A model generated the notes under the pieces. The model searched no databases and was not told the DNA's origin. It saw nothing but the letters and a program-made list of their open reading frames with translations. Below, one piece after another: positions 1 through 9,177 of a stretch of DNA of 39,802 nt (position 1 is its first letter; each line of letters starts with the position of its first letter). Source of the stretch: Pseudomonas sp. (GTDB lineage Bacteria > Pseudomonadota > Gammaproteobacteria > Pseudomonadales > Pseudomonadaceae). The translations under genes and the position numbers were made by a program. The stretch covers positions 1-39,802 of the forward strand of contig NZ_JAUYNP010000262.1 of the NCBI RefSeq assembly GCF_030696055.1. The letters are read 5' to 3'.

Positions 1-1343
1 AGCGCGGCGATCAGCTCGGGGGTGGAGCGATGGTTGGTGGCCAGGCTGTACTGCCGCGCGGCTTCGGCGCGGGCCTTCAGGTAGGTGGCCAGGTCGGCGC
101 CGCGAAAGGCATAGATCGCCTGCTTGGGGTCGCCTACGAAGCAGAGGTCGCCCTGGTTTGCGTAGATACGATGGAACACCTGGTACTGCACCGGGTCGGT
201 GTCCTGGAACTCGTCGATCAGCGCCACCGGGTACTGCGCGTGCAGGGTGTCGGCCAGATGCTCACCGCCTTCGCCATATAGCGCCTGTTGCAGCCGGTTG
301 AGCAGGTCGTCGAAGGCCAGCAGGCGCTGGGCGGCCTTGCGCGCGGGCAGTTGTTCGTTGAGTTGGCCGATCAGGCGTACCTGCAGGTCGATCAGGCGTT
401 GCTCGGCCTCGGACTGCGCCGCATCCAGGGCGTCGCACAGCGCCTGCAGGGCGGCGGCCAGGGGATTGGCCGGCGCTTCGCGATCCTTCTTGCTGGCCTT
501 GAACAGACCCTCGCGGGCCAGGCGGCGGTGCGCCTCGGTCTTGCTAAACAACGCGGCGGCATCGCTGAAATAGCCGTCCAGCTCGGCCTGCCAGACACCC
601 AGCTTGGCCGGGTTGCACATATTGCTCTTGAAGCCGTCGAAGGCCTTAAGTTGCGCCAGCCAAGTCGCACTCTCAGCCAGCCAACTGTCGCGCGCCTGCT
701 GCCAGGCGGCGCGCAGGGCGCTCATCTCGCTACTGGCCCCAGGCGCAGGCTCGATACGCAGATAGGGTTTGCCCAGGTGATTGCGCAGGCGCTGGCGCAG
801 GCTCTGCGGGGTGATCTTCTGCTGCACCAGAAAGGCTGCCCACTCCGGCTCGGCCGCGGCCAGTTCATGTCGCCACAGATCGGCCAGCAGGGCGTCGAGA
901 ATCTCGCGGTCATCAAAGGTCAGCTCATTGTCGAAGTCGCCGCCGGCCTCGAAGGCGGCGTCCTGCAAGGCGCGTTGGCAGAAGCCGTGGATGGTGAAGA
1001 TCGCCGCCTCGTCGAAGCCGTGCACCGCCAGCAGCAGGCGGCGGTGGCTGGCCGCATCCGGGTACTGGGCGTGCAGACGGTTAAGCAGCTCATCCGCGCC
1101 CGGACCCTGGTCGTAGACCGCCAGCAACTCGGCCAGGCGTTTGCGAATGCGCTCGCGCAGCTCGGCGGTGGCCGCGGTGGTAAAGGTCACCACCAGGATC
1201 TGGCTGACGCTGAGCTGCTTTTCCAGCAACAGGCGGGCGTACAGGGCCGTCAGCGTCCAGGTCTTGCCGGTGCCGGCGCTGGCCTCGATCAGCGAGCGGC
1301 CGGTGAAGCTGTCCTGCAACAAATCCAGGCTGGCGCTGCTCAT
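1..1343 (-). CDS. recB: RecB, exodeoxyribonuclease V beta subunit (5' part only)
   Basis: RecB is the 3'-5' helicase and nuclease subunit of RecBCD, which processes double-strand breaks and degrades linear DNA. Only the first 447 codons are present; the gene runs off the left edge. The frame opens with MSSASLDLLQ and carries superfamily 1 helicase motifs: Walker A ASAGTGKT at residues 21-28, TFTTAATAELRERI for motif Ia, LIDEFQDTD with the motif II Asp at residue 377, FVGDPKQAIYAFRG for motif III and NHRS for motif IV. The motif II codon is in frame with the start, so no frameshift is seen. The start overlaps the recC stop by 4 bases (ATGA), so translation is probably coupled. The C-terminal nuclease domain lies outside the window. 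Confidence 0.95.
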   Translation of the reverse strand, partial: MSSASLDLLQDSFTGRSLIEASAGTGKTWTLTALYARLLLEKQLSVSQILVVTFTTAATAELRERIRKRLAELLAVYDQGPGADELLNRLHAQYPDAASHRRLLLAVHGFDEAAIFTIHGFCQRALQDAAFEAGGDFDNELTFDDREILDALLADLWRHELAAAEPEWAAFLVQQKITPQSLRQRLRNHLGKPYLRIEPAPGASSEMSALRAAWQQARDSWLAESATWLAQLKAFDGFKSNMCNPAKLGVWQAELDGYFSDAAALFSKTEAHRRLAREGLFKASKKDREAPANPLAAALQALCDALDAAQSEAEQRLIDLQVRLIGQLNEQLPARKAAQRLLAFDDLLNRLQQALYGEGGEHLADTLHAQYPVALIDEFQDTDPVQYQVFHRIYANQGDLCFVGDPKQAIYAFRGADLATYLKARAEAARQYSLATNHRSTPELIAA

Positions 1344-4300
1344 GCCTCGTCCTCTTGATGGTCTTGCAGGGCATCCAGGGCCGGGCCGTAGAGCTGTTCG
1401 GCCAGGGCTTCGAAGCGGTCGTCCAGGGGCTCGCGGTCGCGGAAGGCCAGGGCATTCCAGGGGTCCTGGCCTTCGCCGCTCATAAAGTCGTTGCCCTGCC
1501 ACATCAGCCGCGCCTCGCCGCGGGCCGCGTCGAGCGGTTCCTTGCGCCCGGGCTGGCGCCATCTCCTGGCGAAGCCATAGCTGCATTTGGCCAATAGCGG
1601 CAGCGGTTCGCATAGCGCGCTTTTATAGGCTTCGAGCCAGGGTTCCAGCAGTTGCAGGGGACCCTCCAGCGGCCCCAGGCGCCATTCGCTTTTCGGCGAC
1701 AGCAGGCGGCTATCGCGGCTGATGCCGGGCGTCGCCGCGCAGTTAAGCAGCAGGTGGCGCAGCCAGAAGGGCGCCAGTTCCCAGGCGCCGAGGTCGCGCA
1801 GGCGGTAGTCGAACAGGCCGCTGGCGCTGACCCCGTCCAGCCAGCCGTGGATGCGTACCCCGGCCAGTTGGATATCCACCAGCAGCGGCTGCGGCGCATC
1901 AATCGGGCGCTCGTCGAACAGGGTCGGGGCGAAGGCGCGGATCGGCCCGCGAATCTGCCCCCAGTGCGCCTGGCCCAGTTCGCCCACCGGTAGCCAGCCG
2001 GAGGCGGCGGCCACCGCGCGCTCCTCGCGCTCGCTCCAGCCGCGCTCGATGGCCTGCAGCGCCAGTTGGCGCAGGCCGTGCTGGCTGGTCCATTCGACGC
2101 TAAAGGGCTCGTCGCCGGCCAAGGCTTCTTCGCCCTGCGCCAGGCGCAGACCGAGGCGTTGCTCCAGCAGGTAGCGCGCCGGGTGCTTGAAACAGTGGAT
2201 CAGCTGGCTGGGCTCGATGCTTAGCCAGTCCTTATCCGGCGCGGCCAGGGCGCTGGCAAAGGGAGTCGGTGTTTCCACGGCCTGGCTTAGGCGCTGGGCG
2301 GCGCGGAACCAGGGTGCGGCGAAACCGGCATGCCGCGCCCCGGCGAAGTTGCCGGGGGCGAAGGGCTGCAGCGGATGCTGAAGGGTTATGCATTCGCTGG
2401 CTTTAGCGCTTGTTGCATTGCCCATATCCCTGTGGGTCGCGGTTAGGTCTATTACATCCAGCAGTTCGCTGACCAATACCGAGGGCGGCAGCTCGGCGTT
2501 GCTGCGCGGGTCGCGGCCGACATAGCTCAGGTACAGGCCACCCCGGGCCGACAGCAGGGTTTCCAGCAGCAGATAGCGATCATCCAGACGCCGCGCGCGG
2601 TCGCCGCGCCGAGGTTTCTGCCCGATCAGGTCGAAGCCGGCGGCGGGGGTGCGGCGTGGCAGCGCGCCGTCGTCCAAACCGAGCAGGCAGACCAGGCGAA
2701 ACGGCAGGCTGCGCATCGGCACCATGGTGCAGAAGGTCACCGCGCCGGTGAGAAAGCCCGAGGCGGCGCTGCCCTGCTCCAGGGCGGCGGTCAGTTGCTG
2801 GCGGATCAGCGCCAGCTCCAGCGGCCGCTCGATACCGGCGGCAGTGGCCTGCTCCTGCAAGGCGGCGCAGGCCTTGGACAGCAGCAACAATGTGTCGCCG
2901 GCCTCGCGCTCGTCGAACAGGGCGTCGATCAGCAGCTGCAGGGATTCGGCCCATTCGCCCAGGGGTCTTGGCCGTTGCAGGCTCTGCGCCAGGACGGTGA
3001 GGCGTTCGACGAAGCCGGCCAGGCGCCCGAGCAGCTGCGCGCGGCCGCCTTCCAGGGCATCCAGCGGCCAACTGGCGCCCAGCAGCGGCGCACTGAGGCC
3101 CGCCAGCTGCGGCGGCGCGGCGAAGCCCAGCAGCAGGCGGTCCAGGCCCTGGCGCCAGGTAAAGGCGGCATCCGCCGGCAGGCCCAGCTGCTCACGGTGC
3201 GCGCCATCGCGGCCCCAGCGCACCCCGGCCTCACGCAGCCAGTCGCGCAGCAGCGGTAGGTCTTCGGCCTCGATGCCGGCGCGGCGGGCGATGGCCGGTT
3301 GTTCCAGCCAGGCGAGAATTTCCTCGGCGGCGAAGCGGCTGTCCGGCAAGGCGAGCAGATTGAGGAAGGCCTCGAGCAGCGGGATTTCCGCGCGCAGGCT
3401 GCGGTCGGCCAGGCTAAAGGGAATGTACGGAGTGGTACTGCGTCCCAGCCCGTCGCGGGGAGCGCCCGTTTTGGCAGAGAAAATCGCCTCGATATAGGGC
3501 GCGTAACGCTCGATATCCGGGGTCAGCACCACCACCTGATCCGGCGTCAGCTGCCCGTCGACGGCGAAGCGCGCGAGCAGCTGGTCGTGCAGGATTTCCA
3601 CCTCGCGCAGCGGCGAGTGGGCGATATGCAGTTCCAGGGAGCGGTCGTCTTCGCGCAGCTGCAGACGCTCATCGGGCTGGCGGGTGCGCAGCCGTAGGAT
3701 GTCGTTCTGCAGCGCCTGCAACAGGCTGCTGTCGTGCAGGTCCTCATCTTCGGAATACAGGCCGATTTCCTGGCTGCCTTCGCTGGAGGCCAGGCTGAAC
3801 AGGCTGTCGAAAAAGTCGCGGCCCTGCTTGCCCAGGCTCGCCAGCAGCGGGTGGCCGACATCCAGGTACCAATCGTCGGGGCTCAGCTCGGGTTGCCTGG
3901 CCAGCTCGCGGATATCGCGAATTTCGCCCCAGGCCTCGCGGCAGGGGTTAAGGGCGAAGATCACCACCTGGGTATGCCGCGCCAGGCCTTCCAGCACCCG
4001 CAGGTGGTGGTTCGGCAGGCTGCTGATGCCGAATACCAGCAGGCGTTCGGGCAACCCCAAGATAGGTGCGGCGTCGTATAGGCGGCGTAGCAGCTCTTCC
4101 AGCAGGCGGGCGCGGTGCGGGTGACCATCGCGGGTCAGTTCGCGCCACAGCAGCGCCTGCCAGGCTTCGTCGGGGCCGAGGTCGAGCAGCTCGTTACGTT
4201 CCCAGGCGGCCAGCCAGTCGTCGCGATACAGCAGGTATTGGTCGAATACGTCGGCGATCTTGCCGGCCAGGGACAGGCGCCGGCGCTCGTCGCCGCCCTC

Positions 4301-4642
4301 CAGGTAGTGCGCCAGGCGCGGCGCCTCGGCGAGGTTGGCCGGCTCGCATAGCCAGTCGTACAGGCGCCAGCTCAGGGTGCTCGGGGCGAAGGCCGATTGC
4401 TCCGGCAACTGGCCGAGGGCCAGGCGCGACAGGTCCCAGACGAACTTGGCCGGCAGCTGCACCTCCAGCTGCATGGCGATGCCCTGCTTGCGCGCCAGCT
4501 CCAGGGTCAGCCAGCGCCCCATGCCCTGGCTCGGTACCACCACCAGCGCCGGGGCGAAGGGCTCGCGCAGCGGTTGGGCGAGCAAGGTGGTGGCCAGTTC
4601 GCCAAGGGTTTCCAGGTCGGGAGCGTGATAAAGAGTGAGCAT
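1340..4642 (-). CDS. recC: RecC, exodeoxyribonuclease V gamma subunit
   Basis: RecC is the scaffold subunit of RecBCD; its inactive helicase fold recognises Chi. The protein is about 1100 residues, normal for the family. Its N terminus MLTLYHAPDLETL aligns with the E. coli start MLRVYHSNRLDVL, so I chose the ATG at 4642. An in-frame ATG 15 bases upstream (4657) is possible, and neither has a strong ribosome binding site. Recognisable stretches include VVPSQGMGRWL near the N terminus, LLVFGISSLP, and VTFCTMVPMRSLPFRLVCLLG. It is the first gene of a recC-recB unit. The 253 bases between it and the divergent transporter gene must hold both promoters; I recognise no specific site there. Confidence 0.95.
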   Translation of the reverse strand: MLTLYHAPDLETLGELATTLLAQPLREPFAPALVVVPSQGMGRWLTLELARKQGIAMQLEVQLPAKFVWDLSRLALGQLPEQSAFAPSTLSWRLYDWLCEPANLAEAPRLAHYLEGGDERRRLSLAGKIADVFDQYLLYRDDWLAAWERNELLDLGPDEAWQALLWRELTRDGHPHRARLLEELLRRLYDAAPILGLPERLLVFGISSLPNHHLRVLEGLARHTQVVIFALNPCREAWGEIRDIRELARQPELSPDDWYLDVGHPLLASLGKQGRDFFDSLFSLASSEGSQEIGLYSEDEDLHDSSLLQALQNDILRLRTRQPDERLQLREDDRSLELHIAHSPLREVEILHDQLLARFAVDGQLTPDQVVVLTPDIERYAPYIEAIFSAKTGAPRDGLGRSTTPYIPFSLADRSLRAEIPLLEAFLNLLALPDSRFAAEEILAWLEQPAIARRAGIEAEDLPLLRDWLREAGVRWGRDGAHREQLGLPADAAFTWRQGLDRLLLGFAAPPQLAGLSAPLLGASWPLDALEGGRAQLLGRLAGFVERLTVLAQSLQRPRPLGEWAESLQLLIDALFDEREAGDTLLLLSKACAALQEQATAAGIERPLELALIRQQLTAALEQGSAASGFLTGAVTFCTMVPMRSLPFRLVCLLGLDDGALPRRTPAAGFDLIGQKPRRGDRARRLDDRYLLLETLLSARGGLYLSYVGRDPRSNAELPPSVLVSELLDVIDLTATHRDMGNATSAKASECITLQHPLQPFAPGNFAGARHAGFAAPWFRAAQRLSQAVETPTPFASALAAPDKDWLSIEPSQLIHCFKHPARYLLEQRLGLRLAQGEEALAGDEPFSVEWTSQHGLRQLALQAIERGWSEREERAVAAASGWLPVGELGQAHWGQIRGPIRAFAPTLFDERPIDAPQPLLVDIQLAGVRIHGWLDGVSASGLFDYRLRDLGAWELAPFWLRHLLLNCAATPGISRDSRLLSPKSEWRLGPLEGPLQLLEPWLEAYKSALCEPLPLLAKCSYGFARRWRQPGRKEPLDAARGEARLMWQGNDFMSGEGQDPWNALAFRDREPLDDRFEALAEQLYGPALDALQDHQEDEA

Positions 4643-4895
4643 CGGGCAGGGTCGCATCCGTTCAGTGGCGCTAGGTTAGCATGCGGCTTTGTTACGACAG
4701 ACGCTGTCGCACCCCAGCGGCCAGGGTCGCGATACGGATAGGCTCGGCACAGGCGCTACCGAGCAAAAAGTGCGGCGCGATTAGTGAGGGCTACTGGCGG
4801 CTCGTCGATTAGCAGCTATAGCTGAATACAGGGCCGCAAAAAAACCGCGTCGCACGCATCCAACAAACGCGGCCTGCCGCCAGGGAGGCTGCCCT

Positions 4896-6542
4896 ATGCT
4901 CACCCTGCTCAATCTGTTGTCCGCCGTCGCCCTGCTGATTTGGGGCACCCATATAGTCCGTACCGGCATCCTGCGGGTGTACGGCTCGCACCTGCGCAAG
5001 GTGCTCAGCCATAACGTGCGCAAGCAGCCGCTGGCCTTTATCGCCGGCATCGGCGTCACCGCCCTGGTGCAGAGCAGCAACGCCACCGCGCTGCTGGTCA
5101 CCTCCTTCGTCGCCCAGGGCCTGATGGCGCTGACCCCGGCCCTGGCCATCATGCTCGGCGCCGATGTAGGCACCGCGCTGATGGCGCGGGTGCTGACCTT
5201 CGACCTGAGCTGGCTGAGCCCGCTGCTGATCTTTCTCGGGGTGATCTTCTTTCTCTCGCGCAAACAGACCCGCGCCGGCCAGCTCGGCCGCGTGGCCATC
5301 GGCCTGGGCCTGATGCTGCTGGCGCTGCAGCTGATAGTGGCGGCGGCCACGCCGATCACCCAGGAGCAAGGTATCCGCGTGCTGTTCGCCTCGCTGACCG
5401 GCGACCTGCTGCTGGATGCCCTGGTCGGCGCGCTGTTCGCGTTGATTTCCTACTCCAGCCTGGCCGCCGTGTTGCTCACCGCGACCCTGACCGGCGCCGG
5501 CCTGATCAGCCTGCCGGTGGCCATCGGCCTGGTCATCGGCGCCAATATCGGCAGCGGCGTGCTGGCCTTTCTCAACAGCAGCCTGCAGACCCCGGCCGGG
5601 CGACGGGTGGCCCTCGGCAGCCTGCTGTACAAGCTGCTCGGCCTGCTGCTGGTGATCCCGCTGCTCGACCCTCTGGTGCGCTGGCTGGATAGCCTGAACT
5701 GGCGCCCCGAGGAGCTGGTGATCGCCTTCCACCTGCTCTACAACAGCCTGCGCTGCCTGCTGATGCTGCCCAGCGTCGGCCTGATGGCGCGCTTCTGCAA
5801 CTGGCTGCTACCGGATCGCGCCGAGGACAACGGCGTGGCCCGCCCGCGCCACCTCGACCCCACCGCCCTGGCCACGCCGAGCCTGGCCCTGGCCAATGCG
5901 GTACGCGAGACCCTGCGCATCGGCGATCTGGTGGAAACCATGCTCAGTCATCTGCTGGAAGTGCTGCGCGGTACCCAGCCGGCACTGAGCAAGGAACTGC
6001 GCCTGCTGGACGATGATGTCGATGCGCTCTACAGCGCGGTCAAACTGTACCTGGCCCAGGTGCCGCGGGAGGTGCTGAGCGAGCACGACAGCCGGCGCTG
6101 GGCGGAGATCATCGAGCTGGCGGTGAACCTGGAGCAGGCCGGCGACATCATCGAACGCATGCTCGGCAAGGTGCAGGACCAGAAGACCGCCCAGCGCCAT
6201 TCCTTCTCCGACAGCGGCCTGGAGGAGTTGGCCGCGCTGCACGGCCAGCTGATGGCCAATCTGCGCCTGGGCCTGTCGGTGTTCCTCTCCGGCGACAAGG
6301 AGAGCGCGCGCCAGTTGCTGCGCGAGAAACGCCGCTTCCGCGCCCAGGAGCGCCGCCTGGCCCACGCCCATGTCGGCCGCCTGCACCAACAGGTGGTGCA
6401 GAGCATCGAAACCAGCGCCCTGCATCTGGAGCTGATCGGCGATATGAAGCGCCTCAATTCGCTGTTCTGCAGCAGCGCCTATGTGGTGCTGGAGGCCGGC
6501 GAAAGTGGCGCCCTGCATGCCGAGGAAACCGGGGTCGATTAA
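4896..6542 (+). CDS. Na/Pi-cotransporter family protein with C-terminal PhoU-like domain
   Basis: This is an inner-membrane phosphate transporter of the NptA/YjbB type (548 residues). The first 300 or so residues are hydrophobic and hold the two inverted repeats typical of Na/Pi cotransporters, with the signature GVTALVQSSNATALLVTSF near residue 60 and the matching segment FALISYSSLAAVLLTATLTG near residue 180. Residues 330-530 are soluble and helical, resembling PhoU (for example LLDDDVDALYSAVKLYLAQV). E. coli YjbB exports phosphate, so direction of transport here is open. The start has a good ribosome binding site, GGGAGG at 4883-4888, seven bases before ATG. It is divergent from recC. The stop codon shares its last base with the repeat element that follows. 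Confidence 0.88.
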   Translation: MLTLLNLLSAVALLIWGTHIVRTGILRVYGSHLRKVLSHNVRKQPLAFIAGIGVTALVQSSNATALLVTSFVAQGLMALTPALAIMLGADVGTALMARVLTFDLSWLSPLLIFLGVIFFLSRKQTRAGQLGRVAIGLGLMLLALQLIVAAATPITQEQGIRVLFASLTGDLLLDALVGALFALISYSSLAAVLLTATLTGAGLISLPVAIGLVIGANIGSGVLAFLNSSLQTPAGRRVALGSLLYKLLGLLLVIPLLDPLVRWLDSLNWRPEELVIAFHLLYNSLRCLLMLPSVGLMARFCNWLLPDRAEDNGVARPRHLDPTALATPSLALANAVRETLRIGDLVETMLSHLLEVLRGTQPALSKELRLLDDDVDALYSAVKLYLAQVPREVLSEHDSRRWAEIIELAVNLEQAGDIIERMLGKVQDQKTAQRHSFSDSGLEELAALHGQLMANLRLGLSVFLSGDKESARQLLREKRRFRAQERRLAHAHVGRLHQQVVQSIETSALHLELIGDMKRLNSLFCSSAYVVLEAGESGALHAEETGVD

Positions 6543-6765
6543 GAACCTGTTTACGATCTGCTGCGCGTCGGCCATCCGGCGTTAAAAACAGCCTCGGCAA
6601 GCCGCTTGCGGCTAACGCGCTTTAGCGCGGCCCGGAGGGCGAGTGAAACGAGTCATGCTCATTTACAGCCAGTAAACTGCGCTTCCTCGGCGCTTTGACC
6701 AGCCTTCGGCTGTTACTACGTAGCGCCTTGTCTGGCTCTAGCTCGCGAGATCGTAAACAGACTCT
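6542..6765. mobile_element. MITE-like element with 18-bp terminal inverted repeats
   Basis: A non-coding stretch of 224 bases is bounded by AGAACCTGTTTACGATCT at 6542-6559 and its inverted partner AGATCGTAAACAGACTCT at 6748-6765; 16 of 18 positions pair. The interior has several short hairpins (for example GCCGCTTGCGGC and AGCCTTCGGCT) and no credible gene. Size, terminal repeats and lack of a transposase fit a miniature inverted-repeat element moved in trans. The left end overlaps the stop codon of the transporter gene by one base. A target-site duplication is not clear; a TA at each end is possible. The rest of the gap to the next gene (6766-6936) holds no recognised feature apart from an 8-base inverted repeat at 6855-6862 and 6909-6916. 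Confidence 0.6.
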
Positions 6766-6936
6766 AGGGCCTGGGCGGAGGAAATGACTGCTTGCTGTTG
6801 GTCTATACCGCCAATCCTTGGTTGGGTTGAACTGACTCAGGGGCTCGCGCTTAAGTTGGAGTGCGGCGTTGTAAGCGTTTTGCCATCAACGTCCGTTACT
6901 ACTGCTCAACTCCAACAACAAAAGAGCGCCTCCCCC

Positions 6937-7926
6937 ATGAAAACCCTCACCACTCTCGCAGTTGGTCTAGGCCTGGCTTTTGCCGCCGGCCAGGCCAGCG
7001 CCTGGTCGCAGCCCACCCACAAGAATATCGTCAAGGACGCCCTGGCCTTCCTCAACTCGGCCCAGGCCACGCCCGAGATGAAGCGCGCCTATCAGTTCTA
7101 TGTCGGCGCGGCCGGCAGTGAAGCCCAGGCCGGCGAGATCCTCGGCCAGGCCGCCTACGACGTCGACGACTTCCAGGACACCCGCCTGGGCGGCTGGTGG
7201 ATAGGTTATGAGTACGCGCCAGTGGCCGGCGCGGCGGCTTCCCTGGTCAACTACACCTCCTACTGGCACTTTATCAATATGGCCCGCCAGGGCGACGCCC
7301 ATGGCAACGACCACGGCGGCTACGACTACCGCTACCGCAAGGTCGATGGCAGCTGGAGCGGCGACGTCGACTGGTACGCCATGGTCTACCTGTACAACCG
7401 CGAGCTGAAGAAGAGCGACTTCGACAGCACCGAGGCGCATTACCGCCAGGGCAGCAGCTCCGACTGGCAGGCGCACTATGGCGACTTCCAGACCGCGGCC
7501 TTCCAGCCCATCGATAACCTGGCCAAGTACTGGTTCGACCAGTTCAAGAACGCGCCGTCGCTGCAAACCATCGGCTACTCGCTGCACACCACAGGCGACG
7601 TGGCGCAGCCGCACCACGCCTGGGTCACCTCGGGCAATGGCCATTCCGGTTGGGAAGGCTGGGTGGATGACCATTACTTCAGCGAAGGCCTCAACGACAT
7701 CGGCGCGGTGGCCAACCGGGTCGCCAGCTATGACCCGCAGCGGCCGATTCGTGACCTGCTGACCCAGACCGCCCAGGTCGCCTACCAGCGCCCCGAGCCG
7801 CTGTACGACACCAGCTATGCCACCCGCCTGCGGGTGGCCAAGGAAATGATCCCGGAATCCATCGCGCTGACCGTCAGCGTGCTGACCAAGGGCGCCAACA
7901 GCTTCTACGGCCAGGGCGGCCTCTAA
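6937..7926 (+). CDS. Secreted zinc-dependent phospholipase C / S1-P1 nuclease family enzyme
   Basis: This is a predicted exported phosphodiesterase of the zinc-dependent phospholipase C/P1 nuclease fold (329 residues). A signal peptide of 22 residues ends at ASA, so the mature protein starts with Trp (WSQPTHKN), as in Bacillus PC-PLC, whose N-terminal Trp binds zinc. Other expected ligands are visible: His28, the cluster HTTGDVAQPHHAW in the middle, and GHSGWEGW, which supplies the HxxxE pair. All three zinc sites therefore look intact. The start at 6937 was chosen for the signal peptide; upstream ATGs would add an unrelated leader. A purine patch AAAGAG lies about 12 bases upstream. The stop codon abuts the next start with no spacer. 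Substrate (phospholipid or nucleic acid) cannot be settled from sequence. Confidence 0.85.
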   Translation: MKTLTTLAVGLGLAFAAGQASAWSQPTHKNIVKDALAFLNSAQATPEMKRAYQFYVGAAGSEAQAGEILGQAAYDVDDFQDTRLGGWWIGYEYAPVAGAAASLVNYTSYWHFINMARQGDAHGNDHGGYDYRYRKVDGSWSGDVDWYAMVYLYNRELKKSDFDSTEAHYRQGSSSDWQAHYGDFQTAAFQPIDNLAKYWFDQFKNAPSLQTIGYSLHTTGDVAQPHHAWVTSGNGHSGWEGWVDDHYFSEGLNDIGAVANRVASYDPQRPIRDLLTQTAQVAYQRPEPLYDTSYATRLRVAKEMIPESIALTVSVLTKGANSFYGQGGL

Positions 7927-9177
7927 GTGCCTGGGCTTTTCCAGCGCAGCCTGTTGCTGCTGGGGCTGACCGGCATCTGCCTGTCGGCCCTGGCCAGCCA
8001 GGACCTGCACATCAATGGTGAACGCCTGCCCGGCAAGAGCATCGAGCTGCTGCAGCAGGCCATGAGCCGGATCAAATTCAATACCGACCCGCGTCTGCTG
8101 CGCCGCGGGTTGGCGCAGAACCACCTGCTGGCGCTTGAGGTGGAGGCCGAGCTGAACGAGAAGAATCGTCGTGAACTGCCGGTGCTACTGGAGCGCGAGG
8201 CGGCCAACCTGATCGAGCAGGTCTACGGCCGGCGGTTCGACCAGGACGTGCGGCCTTTTCTGCGTCAGCCGCAGCCGTTGAGTGCCGAGCGTTTGCGCCA
8301 GGTGCTGGCGCCGGTCGCACAAGGCGTGGTGCTCGACAGCCTGCAACTGAGCGCCAAGCAGCAGGCCGAAGCCGCCGCGCTGAACCTGATCAGCTGGCAG
8401 TTTCCCGGTGCGGCCGAGCAGCGCCTGAACCTGCTGGCGCTGTACCAGGGCGACAACGTGCAGGGCCAGGTCGAGCTGCAACAGGGCAATCTGGCCTACC
8501 TGGCCGAGCAGGTGCGCCAGCAGGCGCAGCGCGACTACCTCTGGTACCAGTTGGGTAAACAAGGCTTTAGCGCCGCCGAGCAGGCGGGGCTGCGCCAGCT
8601 GGTGCGCGACAAGCTGGTGCGCGACCAGTACCTGCACCAGATCGGCCTGCACAACGACTTCCACCACGAGACCGACAGCCTGCGCCAGCGCGCCCGCCAG
8701 GTCAGCGATGGCGACGCCCAGGCTTACTACCAGCGCAACCTCAAGCAGTACCTGAACGTCGCCCAGGTGCAGGCCGCGCATATCCGCCTGGCCGACCAGG
8801 CCACGGCCGACCGGGTGTACGAGGAATTGCATCAGGGCCTGGCGTTCGACGAAGCGGTGCGCCTGTACTCGCTGGCCGAGGATAAAAACCGCAGCCCGGC
8901 CGGCGATCTGGGCCTGATTCGGCCGCAGGACGCGCAGCTGGATTTTCTGCGCAAGACTGCCCTGCTGCAGAAGGCCGGCAGCCTGTCCCAGCCGATGCTG
9001 ATCGACGGCGCCTTCGAGATAGTCCAGGTGCGTACGCGCGAGGACAAGCAACTGCCGCTTAGCGACCCCAGCGTGCGCTACGAGGTCAACCAGGCGGTGG
9101 CCAAGGAACAGTTGGGGCACGAGTTTCAGGCGCGGGTCGAGGCCTTGCTGGCCAAGGCCCAGGTGCAGGGGCTATGA
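7927..9177 (+). CDS. Periplasmic PpiC/parvulin-type peptidyl-prolyl isomerase
   Basis: This is a predicted periplasmic foldase of 416 residues. It begins with GTG directly after the phospholipase stop codon, so it is almost certainly translated by coupling. Residues 1-23 form a signal peptide (hydrophobic core SLLLLGLTGICLSALA). The middle is helical and rich in Gln and Leu, like SurA-type chaperone arms. The parvulin domain covers roughly residues 275-380, with QAAHIRLADQATADRVYEEL, the SPAGDLGLI loop and a closing GAFEIVQVR strand. It overlaps the next gene by 4 bases. Its position next to one secreted enzyme suggests a dedicated folding helper rather than a general chaperone; that is inference. 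Confidence 0.85.
   Translation: MPGLFQRSLLLLGLTGICLSALASQDLHINGERLPGKSIELLQQAMSRIKFNTDPRLLRRGLAQNHLLALEVEAELNEKNRRELPVLLEREAANLIEQVYGRRFDQDVRPFLRQPQPLSAERLRQVLAPVAQGVVLDSLQLSAKQQAEAAALNLISWQFPGAAEQRLNLLALYQGDNVQGQVELQQGNLAYLAEQVRQQAQRDYLWYQLGKQGFSAAEQAGLRQLVRDKLVRDQYLHQIGLHNDFHHETDSLRQRARQVSDGDAQAYYQRNLKQYLNVAQVQAAHIRLADQATADRVYEELHQGLAFDEAVRLYSLAEDKNRSPAGDLGLIRPQDAQLDFLRKTALLQKAGSLSQPMLIDGAFEIVQVRTREDKQLPLSDPSVRYEVNQAVAKEQLGHEFQARVEALLAKAQVQGL

Noticed and set aside
4836..4874. Possible minus-strand terminator (CCGCGT...ACGCGG followed by seven T's) before the transporter gene
   Set aside because: The stem is six pairs around a 16-base loop, and no minus-strand gene lies upstream of it that would need termination.
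4809..5732. Long open reading frame on the strand opposite to the Na/Pi transporter
   Set aside because: Its product is a low-complexity Gln/Arg/Ala-rich string, as expected from antisense of GC-rich coding DNA, and the plus-strand gene has a clear family and ribosome binding site.
6784..6936. Longer start for the phospholipase C gene
   Set aside because: The extension has no family resemblance and would bury the signal peptide that begins at 6937.
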